The notes under the pieces: generated by a model | What the model was told of the DNA's origin: nothing | Databases searched by the model: none | The model's input: the letters and a program-made list of their open reading frames with translations, nothing else | Shown: positions 9,618-17,579 of the stretch, piece after piece | Position numbering within the stretch: position 1 is the first letter of the stretch | How the letters are laid out: every line of letters starts with the position of its first letter | Assembly (NCBI GenBank): GCA_017502125.1 | Contig: JAFVVN010000046.1 | Location: 1 to 47,949 of the forward strand | From: Bacteroidales bacterium | GTDB taxonomy: Bacteria; Bacteroidota; Bacteroidia; Bacteroidales; UBA932 | Direction: 5' to 3' | DNA length: 47,949 bases | Position numbers and translations under genes: made by a program

Positions 9618-10418
9618 ATGAAGAGATTCTTTGCACAATTCTACATATGGCTGCTGCTGATCGTGCTATATGCACCTATCGTATTCATCGCAGTCTTCTC
9701 GTTCACCGAGAGCAAGGTTCTGGGCAACTGGACAGGCTTCTCGACACGCCTCTACTCCAACCTCTTCACAGGTGAAATGCATGGGGGCGGCTCTCTGATG
9801 TCTGCCATCCAGAACACCCTTGTCATCGCGCTCATAGCCGCAACAGTGTCCACCATCCTCGGTACGATCGCGGCAATCGGAATCCACAACATGAAGGGAC
9901 GCGGCAAGCAGGCCATCACCTTCCTGAACAACATCCCGATGCTGAACCCTGACATCATCACGGGTGTGTCGCTCTTCCTGCTCTTCGTCTTCCTGCACGT
10001 GAGCCAGGGATATGTCACAGTGGTTCTGGCACATATAACCTTCTGCACCCCATACGTGGTTCTGAGCGTACTTCCGAAGCTGACTCAGATGAACCCGAAC
10101 ATATATGAAGCGGCCCTTGACCTCGGCGCGACCCCGTTCACGGCCCTGAGAAAGGTGCTTCTCCCTCTTCTCAAGCCCGGAATGATCTCAGGATTCATCC
10201 TGGCCTTCACCATGTCGCTGGATGACTTCGCCGTCACCTTCTTCACAAGAGGAACAATGGGACTGGATACCCTTTCGACATATATATATACAGATGCACG
10301 CAAGGGAGGACTCACACCTGAACTCCGTCCGATGATCACCATCATGTTCCTGGGAATCCTCATCCTCCTGATCATCATCAACCTCAGAAAGGCGCGCGCC
10401 GCCAGAAATGCCGCATAA
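9618..10418 (+). CDS. potC: Spermidine/putrescine ABC transporter permease PotC
   Basis: 266 residues, six predicted helices, N-terminal YIWLLLIVLYAPIVFIAVFSF and the EAA loop YEAALDLGATPFTALRKVLL. It forms the membrane channel with PotB. The potD start is 5 bases downstream. Charged tail (LRKARAARNAA) on the cytoplasmic side. Confidence 0.93.
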   Translation: MKRFFAQFYIWLLLIVLYAPIVFIAVFSFTESKVLGNWTGFSTRLYSNLFTGEMHGGGSLMSAIQNTLVIALIAATVSTILGTIAAIGIHNMKGRGKQAITFLNNIPMLNPDIITGVSLFLLFVFLHVSQGYVTVVLAHITFCTPYVVLSVLPKLTQMNPNIYEAALDLGATPFTALRKVLLPLLKPGMISGFILAFTMSLDDFAVTFFTRGTMGLDTLSTYIYTDARKGGLTPELRPMITIMFLGILILLIIINLRKARAARNAA

Positions 10419-10423
10419 CAGAA

Positions 10424-11737
10424 ATGAAGATCCTCGATTGCATAAAAAGACTTTCCCTGATCATGACTCTCACCCTGATGGCATCAGGCTGCACAGATGA
10501 CAGGGAACATATCCTCAAGGTCTACAACTGGGCCGACTATATCGACGAGGAACTCCTCGACGAATTCGAAGTGTGGTACGAAGAGCAGACCGGCGAACAT
10601 GTGGAAATCATATACCAGACCTTCGACATCAATGAGACCATGCTCTCGAAGATCGAACTGGGCCATGAGGACTATGACGTGGTGTGCCCGTCTGACTACA
10701 TCATCGAAAGGATGCTCAGAAATGACCTTCTGAGACCTATAGAACGCAATTTCGGCGACACTCCGGACTACATCGGCAACATCTCGCCATATATCGTGGA
10801 GAAATTCAACCAGATAGAAGGGCATGGAAAGAATGCCAACGACTATTCGGTGGGATATATGTGGGGAACAGTCGGAATCATATACAATCCTGAATTTGTC
10901 CCGGCAGAAGAAGTGAGAAGCTGGGAGGTGCTCAGAAATCCTGAATACAAGGGCAAGATTCTCATGAAGGATGCATTCAGGGACATATATACCTCCCTCA
11001 TCGTGGGTCTGAACTCAGAGAAGCTCAATTCTGGCGAGAAGACCCTTCATGAACTTTCGCTCGACACATCTGAAGAATCCATAGCCCTTGTGGAGGACTT
11101 CCTGACATCATTCAAGGAGAATGTAGCAGGCTGGGAGGCTGACTTCGGAAAGGAGCAGATGACCAAGGGACTCGCATGGATGAATCTCTCATGGAGCGGT
11201 GACGCCCAGTGGGCCATCGACGAGGCCGCTGAAGTGGGCATGGAACTCAGATACGACATTCCTTCGGAGGGAAGCGCTGTATGGTTCGACGGATGGGTCA
11301 TTCCTAAATATGCCGTCAATGTCAAGGCTGCCTCATATTTCATCAACTACATGTGCATGCAGGAAAATGCACTGAGAAACATGGATATGACCGGATATGT
11401 CAGCGCTGTCGGAGGTCAGACCGTCCTTGAGAACATGGAGGATCCGGAATCCTACGATGCGGTCGACGCCAGCTATTTCTTCGGAGAAGAGGCCGACAGC
11501 GTGCACGTGAACTACATCATGTATCCGGACAAGTCGACCATAACCCGCTGTGCGATGATGCACGACACAGACACGGAGACCCTCCTGAAGATGTGGTCGC
11601 GCGTCAAGGGAGCCAATGCCTCTGCATGGACATATATCCTCATCGTACTCGTGCTGGGCGGACTGATCTGCCTTGTCATCATCAAGTACACCCGCAAATC
11701 TCATAGGCGCAGGAGGCACTCCTACAAAAGAAGGTAG
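10424..11737 (+). CDS. potD: Polyamine-binding lipoprotein PotD with C-terminal membrane helix
   Basis: Substrate-binding protein of the importer. A lipoprotein signal ends LMASGC (Cys23). The mature part has the PotD-type start LKVYNWADYIDEELLDEFE, then YDVVCPSDYI, MWGTVGIIYN and WFDGWVIPKYA. At 437 residues it exceeds typical PotD (about 350). The excess includes a clear transmembrane helix at about 402-420 (YILIVLVLGGLICLVII) and a very basic tail rich in Arg, Lys and His. The protein would thus be tethered at both ends, lipid at the N-terminus and helix at the C-terminus. Confidence 0.92.
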   Translation: MKILDCIKRLSLIMTLTLMASGCTDDREHILKVYNWADYIDEELLDEFEVWYEEQTGEHVEIIYQTFDINETMLSKIELGHEDYDVVCPSDYIIERMLRNDLLRPIERNFGDTPDYIGNISPYIVEKFNQIEGHGKNANDYSVGYMWGTVGIIYNPEFVPAEEVRSWEVLRNPEYKGKILMKDAFRDIYTSLIVGLNSEKLNSGEKTLHELSLDTSEESIALVEDFLTSFKENVAGWEADFGKEQMTKGLAWMNLSWSGDAQWAIDEAAEVGMELRYDIPSEGSAVWFDGWVIPKYAVNVKAASYFINYMCMQENALRNMDMTGYVSAVGGQTVLENMEDPESYDAVDASYFFGEEADSVHVNYIMYPDKSTITRCAMMHDTDTETLLKMWSRVKGANASAWTYILIVLVLGGLICLVIIKYTRKSHRRRRHSYKRR

Positions 11738-11770
11738 GAAGCTGTCAACGGCCAAAGATATCAGGTCATC

Positions 11771-12916
11771 ATGAAACGTAGAGACTTCCTAAAGACAGCA
11801 GGTATCCTTACTGCCGGGGCGATTGCAGGCGGGTCGGTGGCCAGCGGGTGCACATCACCGAAAACGTTCAACTTCAACAGACTTGGAACAGGAGAAGGGC
11901 TCAAGCTCGGCTTCAAGCCATATGAACTGGAACTCAGGCATGTGTTCACAGTCTCATCATATTCAAGAAAGACCACTCCCGGAGTGCAGGTCCGCATTGA
12001 TTATGAAGGATTTACAGGATATGGAGAGGCTTCGATGCCTCCTTATCTCGGTCAGACTGTCGAGAGTGTCTGCACGTTTCTGAACAGGGTGGATCTCGGA
12101 CAGTTCCGTGACCCGTTCCGTCTGGAGGAGATACTTTCCTATGTGGACAGCCTTTCACCGGGAGACAATGCAGCCAAGGCCGCCATCGACATCGCACTTC
12201 ATGATCTGGTCGGCAAGCTATTGGGACAGCCATGGTGGAGAATATGGGGACTGGACCCTTCTGCAGCACCGGACACGACATTCACCATAGGGATAGACAC
12301 ACCTGATGTGGTCCGTGACAAGACACGGGAGTGCGCTGACAGGTTCAACATCCTGAAGGTCAAGGTGGGCCTGGACAACGACAAGGAGATGATAAGCACC
12401 ATCCGGGAAATTACCGATCTGCCTCTGGCCGTCGATGCCAACCAAGGCTGGAAAGACCGTCAGCAGGCTCTGGATGAGATATTCTGGCTTCAGGAGAACG
12501 GAGTGGTGATGGTGGAACAGCCTATGGCCAAGGAGAGGATTGACGACAACGCATGGATAACGGAGCGGAGCCCTCTTCCTATATTCGCAGATGAAGCCAT
12601 CCAGCGACTTGCAGACATTCCTTCCATCAAGGGAGCATACCACGGAATCAACATAAAGCTTATGAAGTGCACAGGCATGCGCGAAGGATGGAAGATGGTC
12701 AATTATGCACGGGCAGAAGGAATGAAAGTGATGGTGGGATGCATGACCGAGACCTCGTGTGCAGTCTCCGCTGCAGCCCAGCTCTCGCCTGCCGTAGATT
12801 TCTGTGATCTGGACGGCAACCTCCTCATAACCAACGACCTTTTCCACGGCATGGAAGTCGTGGACGGCCACATCGTCCTGCCTGACCGCCCTGGCATCGG
12901 CCTCCTGCCGTTGTAA
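11771..12916 (+). CDS. Exported dipeptide epimerase, enolase superfamily
   Basis: 381 residues. The N-terminus MKRRDFLKTAGILTAGAIAG is a Tat-type signal followed by a cysteine (SVASGC), so a folded lipoprotein outside the cytoplasm is likely. The barrel carries the set of L-Ala-D/L-Glu-type epimerases: KVK (Lys196, Lys198), metal ligands Asp222 (AVDANQ), Glu249 (VEQP) and Asp274 (FADEA), and Lys296 (NIKLMKC). It would epimerise peptide fragments of murein or of host or diet origin. It is the last gene on this strand before a hairpin, 34 bases after potD. Exact dipeptide specificity cannot be read from the sequence. Confidence 0.88.
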   Translation: MKRRDFLKTAGILTAGAIAGGSVASGCTSPKTFNFNRLGTGEGLKLGFKPYELELRHVFTVSSYSRKTTPGVQVRIDYEGFTGYGEASMPPYLGQTVESVCTFLNRVDLGQFRDPFRLEEILSYVDSLSPGDNAAKAAIDIALHDLVGKLLGQPWWRIWGLDPSAAPDTTFTIGIDTPDVVRDKTRECADRFNILKVKVGLDNDKEMISTIREITDLPLAVDANQGWKDRQQALDEIFWLQENGVVMVEQPMAKERIDDNAWITERSPLPIFADEAIQRLADIPSIKGAYHGINIKLMKCTGMREGWKMVNYARAEGMKVMVGCMTETSCAVSAAAQLSPAVDFCDLDGNLLITNDLFHGMEVVDGHIVLPDRPGIGLLPL

Positions 12917-12953
12917 CCCAAACACGCAACACATTACTCTCCAGCCACTTACA

Positions 12954-12989
12954 CTGAATCGCCTGCGTCGTTTGCCGCAGGCGATTCAG
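12954..12989. terminator. Perfect 14-bp hairpin between convergent genes
   Basis: CTGAATCGCCTGCG (12954-12967) pairs fully with 12976-12989 around an 8-base loop. No T-run follows on either strand, so it is a probable bidirectional terminator or mRNA 3'-end stabiliser. A weaker hairpin follows at 13016-13041. Confidence 0.6.
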
Positions 12990-13075
12990 GATAAAGCGCT
13001 GGCTGTCAACTCGTTGCAGAATCAGCCTTTGTCTGATTTGCAGTAAACAGACGCAGATGACAGGATTTAGAAATC

Positions 13076-15241
13076 TTATTTTCCGACTGCAGATCCCCAA
13101 TACTTGTTTGGTCTGTCTCCCATCTGCAACACCAACTCTCCTCCTGCCATAAGATCCTCATGACTAAGGACCGGCTCATTCAGAGGCTTACCATTGAGCG
13201 ATGCTGACTGTATATACTTTCGTGTCTTGGAAACATTTTCAGCAACAACCTTGAATGTCTTGCCGTTTGTCAAATGGATGGTGACCTCCGGAAAGACAGG
13301 GCTTCCTATCGAATACAGAGGTTCGCCAGGAGTGACAGGATAGAAACCGAGCATAGAATACAGGGCAAATGCAGTAAGACCGCCACCATCTTCATCGCCA
13401 GGCACACCCATCAGGTCGTGACGGAACCATGTGTCTAGCATTTGACGCACTCGTTTCTGGGTCTTCCATGGCGCTCCTGCATAATTATATAGGTATGGCA
13501 CATGCATGCCCGGTTCGTTCGCCATCGAGAACTGACCGATATTTCCGGTATGATCGGGATACTTAGCGTAGAACTCGAACTTTATGCGTCCCATAGGCTC
13601 CGCAAACATGCTGTCAAGCTGCGAGATGAAGCGCTCGTTTCCTCCCATGAGATCGATAAGGTCCGGAATGTTATGCTTGACATCCCAGCGGTATTCCCAT
13701 GCATTGTTTTCGTCATAGTACTCGCGGCCACCCATTCCTCCGCAGAAGTTGTAGTCAAACGGCTGTATGAAGTTGCCGTGAGCATCCTTAGGATGAAAGA
13801 AGCCTGTTTCCTTATTGAAAAGATTGCGGTAGTCCAACGATCTCTGACGGAAATATTCCGCCTTTTCGGTTTCGCCAACGGAATCGGCGATAAGCGCGAG
13901 GCACCAGCAGTTATATGCCGTACCGAGCGACACTGCCACAGGCTGACGCTTCTCCCAGCCGTCAACGACATCTACAAATTCCTGTTCTCCACTGCCAAGA
14001 GCCGGCATATATCCGTTTTTCCAGTAAAATTCATCCAAAACGGTATTTGGCACGCCTCTCCATGGTATGAGGGTCTTCTCGGTAAGGCCTTTGTATGATG
14101 CTTCCCATGCCTTTTCCTTGTCCACATCAAGACCTTTGATGATTGCATCGGCAAAAGTCGCTATGCCATGGTTGGCGTTCATTCTGCGTGAGTCTCCTGC
14201 GATTCCAGGAAAGGTCGGCATCCACATGGTGCCCATCTGCTCCGCCATCCTCAGGTACGATGCAAGTATATCCTCCTCTACTTCCTTGTTCATCATGATA
14301 CGCAGAGGGTGTGAAGCATGGTATGTGTCCCAGATCCAATCGTCGTTATAGAAAGGCACACCTCCGTCTTCATGCACGCTGTTGTCAAATCCGCTCCAAT
14401 ATCTTCCGTCCTCGCTTATGCAGACCGGACGCTCGAAGTTGCGGTAGTATGAAGTATAGAATACAGTCTTATAGTCTTCGTCTCCGCCCTTTACCTCCAT
14501 ACGGCCGAGCACATCATTCCAGATTTTCCTGCCTGCCGCCTTGACAGCATCCAGATCATAGTCCTTTATCTCTCTGCGCAGGTTTTTCTCAGCCTGTTCT
14601 ACACTGATGAATGAAACGCCGTAGCGTACGTCTAACGTCTTCTCATCGAATGTCATGGTTACGCAAGACGGATTGAGGTATCCCGTCTCGACAGGAGTCT
14701 GGGACGTCTCCATGTAGACATATACCGTTGTCTTGTCCTGAATGACTTGTGTACCGGTAATCACATTGCCGTCGACATCCATTACACCGTTGGCAGAGTT
14801 GAGGATCAGAACTGAAGGTACGTCCTTAAGGAAGTCTATTCTGTATATCGCTGATTGGTGCGAAACGGCAAACTCCACATCGATATCGCCATCGGCGACA
14901 GTGACTTCGTATGAATAAGGAGTGATGGTCTCCCTGTCATAAGAGTAGCTTACGACAGGTGCAGGCTCTCCCTGTGTTACGGAAAGCGTGAAAGGGGATG
15001 TTTCCCTGTGGCTTGTCACGATGATAGGGAATCCGTCTATCCTCTCGGTCGTGTAGTCCCATCGTTTAGGGAAAACGCGCAGCATCGAGTTCGGAAGATG
15101 CACCGTAGGGAACGTCGGTACGAGAAGGTGGCTCACGTTGCCGATGTATGGATCAACGTAGTCTACAGGTTCCTTGTCCTGCTGGCATGCAGCAAACAGA
15201 AGTGCTGCTGCGGACGCAATAATGGTCAGTCTGATTTTCAT
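13076..15241 (-). CDS. GH92-family alpha-mannosidase, divergent N-terminus
   Basis: 721-residue lipoprotein (signal ends LLFAAC). GH92 exo-alpha-mannosidases need calcium and act mostly in the periplasm. Seen here: VDPYIGN at the mature start, NAWEYRW, MANEPGMHVPY and PGDEDGGGLTAFALYSMLGF followed by YPVTPG, all GH92 landmarks. The N-terminal VPTFPTVHLPNSMLRVFP differs from the PFGMVQ pattern of the other GH92 in this window, so the two belong to different subgroups and probably cut different linkages or sugars. The gene stands alone on its strand, divergent from the small-protein/fimbrillin unit. No clear -7 box is seen upstream. Confidence 0.9.
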   Translation of the reverse strand: MKIRLTIIASAAALLFAACQQDKEPVDYVDPYIGNVSHLLVPTFPTVHLPNSMLRVFPKRWDYTTERIDGFPIIVTSHRETSPFTLSVTQGEPAPVVSYSYDRETITPYSYEVTVADGDIDVEFAVSHQSAIYRIDFLKDVPSVLILNSANGVMDVDGNVITGTQVIQDKTTVYVYMETSQTPVETGYLNPSCVTMTFDEKTLDVRYGVSFISVEQAEKNLRREIKDYDLDAVKAAGRKIWNDVLGRMEVKGGDEDYKTVFYTSYYRNFERPVCISEDGRYWSGFDNSVHEDGGVPFYNDDWIWDTYHASHPLRIMMNKEVEEDILASYLRMAEQMGTMWMPTFPGIAGDSRRMNANHGIATFADAIIKGLDVDKEKAWEASYKGLTEKTLIPWRGVPNTVLDEFYWKNGYMPALGSGEQEFVDVVDGWEKRQPVAVSLGTAYNCWCLALIADSVGETEKAEYFRQRSLDYRNLFNKETGFFHPKDAHGNFIQPFDYNFCGGMGGREYYDENNAWEYRWDVKHNIPDLIDLMGGNERFISQLDSMFAEPMGRIKFEFYAKYPDHTGNIGQFSMANEPGMHVPYLYNYAGAPWKTQKRVRQMLDTWFRHDLMGVPGDEDGGGLTAFALYSMLGFYPVTPGEPLYSIGSPVFPEVTIHLTNGKTFKVVAENVSKTRKYIQSASLNGKPLNEPVLSHEDLMAGGELVLQMGDRPNKYWGSAVGK

Positions 15242-15339
15242 GGTTATGTATTTTTTACCTTCATGTTTTCTAATGCTAAGTTAATGTATAAATCGGCTTG
15301 AATAGTTGTTGTAATGATTATTTAATCGATTTGTAAAGG

Positions 15340-15357
15340 TTCTTATTTAAATAAGAA
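15340..15357. promoter_or_regulatory. 18-bp perfect palindrome, candidate operator
   Basis: TTCTTATTTAAATAAGAA is a perfect palindrome 12 bases upstream of a -7 box, where the -33 element would lie. The position suits a dimeric regulator. It lies between divergent genes and could act on either. No regulator can be assigned. Confidence 0.5.
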
Positions 15358-15369
15358 AGTTTTAAAAGG

Positions 15370-15377
15370 TAGATTTG
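15370..15377 (+). promoter_or_regulatory. -7 box for small protein and fimbrillin-like gene
   Basis: TAGATTTG fits TAnnTTTG; a start near 15384 gives a leader of about 34 bases to the ATG at 15418. Confidence 0.6.
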
Positions 15378-15417
15378 CCAATCATTTGAGAGAATAAAAC
15401 TAATAACACCAAATCTT

Positions 15418-15561
15418 ATGAACAAAGAGAATCAACAACTCCAAGCAATGCCTTACCAGACTCCGTCGTGTTCGGCATTCGGAATGATGCCTGAGGGCAT
15501 CTTATGTCAGTCCGGTCAATTCAACATCATTGATTGGGAAGAAAATGAAGATGTACTTTAA
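15418..15561 (+). CDS. 47-residue small protein of unknown function
   Basis: Open frame ATG 15418 to TAA 15561, 12 bases before the fimbrillin-like lipoprotein gene and about 40 bases after a -7 box. The peptide begins MNKENQQLQAMPYQTPSCSA, has a PEGILCQSG motif in the middle and an acidic end (DWEENEDVL). There is no signal peptide or membrane segment; two cysteines are present. The promoter, clean spacing and coherent C-terminus argue for a real gene. It resembles my recollection of short Bacteroidales proteins with an LC.SG motif encoded before surface-protein genes; function unknown. Confidence 0.65.
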   Translation: MNKENQQLQAMPYQTPSCSAFGMMPEGILCQSGQFNIIDWEENEDVL

Positions 15562-15573
15562 AATGTTACTGTC

Positions 15574-17520
15574 ATGAAAAGAAACTTATTGAGAATAGCG
15601 ATGATGTTTGCAGCCGTATGCGCTTTTGCAGGCTGCCTTAGCAAGGAAGAGACCAACCCAGGTTCAGGTGAGACAGTTACAGAGGGAACAGAGTTTGTCC
15701 TCAACCTCAACCCTCCGACCAAGACCGTGAACGACGGACTCGGCACAAAGTGGATAGCCGGAGATAAGGTGAACGTATTTCATGCAGTAGCAGGCACTGA
15801 AGAATATGTCAACGACGGTGCTTTCGAATACACCTCAGGATCATCATTTTCAGGAAAACTTGCAGGAACTCTTGATGCCGACAAGGCTTATGACTGGTAC
15901 GTGGCATACCCATACGATGAGAGCATGACCTCTCCAAAGGCCATGACCATCAACATCCCAGGTGACCAGTATCAGGAAAGCGACGGCAGCATGGCTCACC
16001 TTGCCGGCTCGCTCTGCCCGCTTGCCGGTAAGATTTCAGATGTGGCTTCAAGTTCATCTGTGGCTGTAATGATGAACCACCTTGTGACAGTCATGAAAAT
16101 CAAGGTTACAAATTACGAGGCGAATCCTATGGACCTCAACCTTGTGTCTTTCATGGCTAACGGATGTACTCATGAGAACGAGACAGTCAACCTGATGGCA
16201 GGTGCACACGCACAGACCATCACAGGAACCTTTACTGTTGACTTTACTGGAGAGAAGACCGTTTATAATCATATTGACAGGGGAATGGGCTCAGGCACAC
16301 CTCGTCCGCTTCTGCACCTGAACACCTCTAAGGAACTCGGCCTTAACGAAAGCGCAACTGTATATATGGCAGCGATTCCTTTCTATATTTCAAACGGTAC
16401 TTCGCTCACAATCGGAATGAACAACAACTCCGGCGGAATCACAATGAGCATCTATGGCAAGAACGTAGCCTGCAAGGCCGGTCAGATCTGCGGAGTGAAG
16501 CAGGGCAGCCGACAGGCACCTCCTTTCAAGGAAGGCATCAACTTCTACCACGGCCAGAAGAATACTGACGGCACATATACATTCCAAGACGGATGGTGGA
16601 GATGTGACCTCCCATCTGACTTCCAGTTCTCCGGAGAGTTTAATTTTGCAGACCTCTTCACAACATGCAACACCGGAGATGCAAAGATAGAAATGATCGC
16701 TGCCGGCAATCAGAATGACCGAGGTTCTGCCAAATTCAATGAACTTTCAGCATGCTGCCAGGGCTTCAGATGGGTAGCGAACAGAAGATGGGACAACAAC
16801 TTCAATGTAGACTATGGTGATAAAGCCGGTCTTTTCATGAACTGCTATGCAGGTTACAACGTCGGCTCATGGAACATCTGGTTCCGAATCCAGGATCCGT
16901 TTGCAGACAAACTGATTGCATCAAACGGTGTGAACCGTCTCCAGAACAACAGATTTGACTTCTACTATCTCTATAACGATGAGCACACGCTTACCCGTAT
17001 CGGATGGGTTACAGGAGGTTCTGACATCGCAAGAGACATCCACATCAACACTCAGTACAACACCTCAACAAACGACTATTCCGGCGGCAAGCTTCCAACA
17101 TTCAAGAGTGCCTGGATGGTAGAGGATCACCTTGTGGCAAGTGACGGACGCGTGCTGATCAAGAATAATCTTGTCGACAACTCATTCGGCCTTACAGAAG
17201 AGGCTGCAAAATATTGTCAGCAGTCAAAGGGTCTTTACTGGATTCCAGCACACTATACAGAGTTTGCATCTGATACAAATCTTGGCGAGTATGAAAAGCG
17301 CGCAGATCCTGAAAGCCGTGAGGCAGAGGCGAATCTTGCTGCAGAACTTGCTGCATTCGGCATCACAATGACAGAGGATGGTCGCATCATTCTTGGTAAC
17401 AACTATGACACGACTAAGAAATTCTGTATCTCTCCTCGTATCAAGTTCGAGTATGACTACGGAACAATCGTATACACTTACGGTTCACGTTATCTCCCTG
17501 GTCTTTGCCTGAACATCTAA
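15574..17520 (+). CDS. Fimbrillin-like surface lipoprotein with unknown C-terminal domain
   Basis: 648 residues; the signal ends CAFAGC. Residues about 30-320 are fimbrillin/Mfa-like (WIAGDKVNVFHA, YDWYVAYPYDES, MMNHLVTVMKIKV). From about 330 a second domain begins with INFYHGQKN and DGWWRCDLPSDF, then GEFNFADLF at about 350, and ends near FCISPRIKFEYDYG at about 620. This C-terminal domain recurs in the lipoproteins at 24489-27260 and 37739-39235. The N-terminal block is nearly identical to that of 24489-27260. Likely a surface glycan-binding or adhesive protein serving the locus; no enzyme motif seen. Confidence 0.8.
   Translation: MKRNLLRIAMMFAAVCAFAGCLSKEETNPGSGETVTEGTEFVLNLNPPTKTVNDGLGTKWIAGDKVNVFHAVAGTEEYVNDGAFEYTSGSSFSGKLAGTLDADKAYDWYVAYPYDESMTSPKAMTINIPGDQYQESDGSMAHLAGSLCPLAGKISDVASSSSVAVMMNHLVTVMKIKVTNYEANPMDLNLVSFMANGCTHENETVNLMAGAHAQTITGTFTVDFTGEKTVYNHIDRGMGSGTPRPLLHLNTSKELGLNESATVYMAAIPFYISNGTSLTIGMNNNSGGITMSIYGKNVACKAGQICGVKQGSRQAPPFKEGINFYHGQKNTDGTYTFQDGWWRCDLPSDFQFSGEFNFADLFTTCNTGDAKIEMIAAGNQNDRGSAKFNELSACCQGFRWVANRRWDNNFNVDYGDKAGLFMNCYAGYNVGSWNIWFRIQDPFADKLIASNGVNRLQNNRFDFYYLYNDEHTLTRIGWVTGGSDIARDIHINTQYNTSTNDYSGGKLPTFKSAWMVEDHLVASDGRVLIKNNLVDNSFGLTEEAAKYCQQSKGLYWIPAHYTEFASDTNLGEYEKRADPESREAEANLAAELAAFGITMTEDGRIILGNNYDTTKKFCISPRIKFEYDYGTIVYTYGSRYLPGLCLNI
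15894..16123 (+). repeat. Inverted near-identical block, copy A
   Basis: Aligns without gaps to the reverse complement of 26711-26940. Two stretches (from 15910 and from about 15965) are identical for more than 40 bases each. It encodes the same segment of the fimbrillin-like domain in both genes. Confidence 0.85.
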
Positions 17521-17538
17521 ATTCAAAACACAATAGAC

Positions 17539-17568
17539 AAGGCTGGTCTGTAAAGAGCCAGCCTTTTT
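17539..17568 (+). terminator. Rho-independent terminator
   Basis: AAGGCTGG (17539-17546) pairs with CCAGCCTT (17558-17565), followed by TTT. It separates the fimbrillin-like gene from the GH92 gene, whose start lies 12 bases later; read-through may still supply that gene. Confidence 0.85.
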
Positions 17569-17579
17569 AAATGCTCTCT

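Noticed and set aside
13016-13041. Second terminator after the GH92 gene
   Set aside because: The stem is short with a bulge and there is no T-run on the minus strand.
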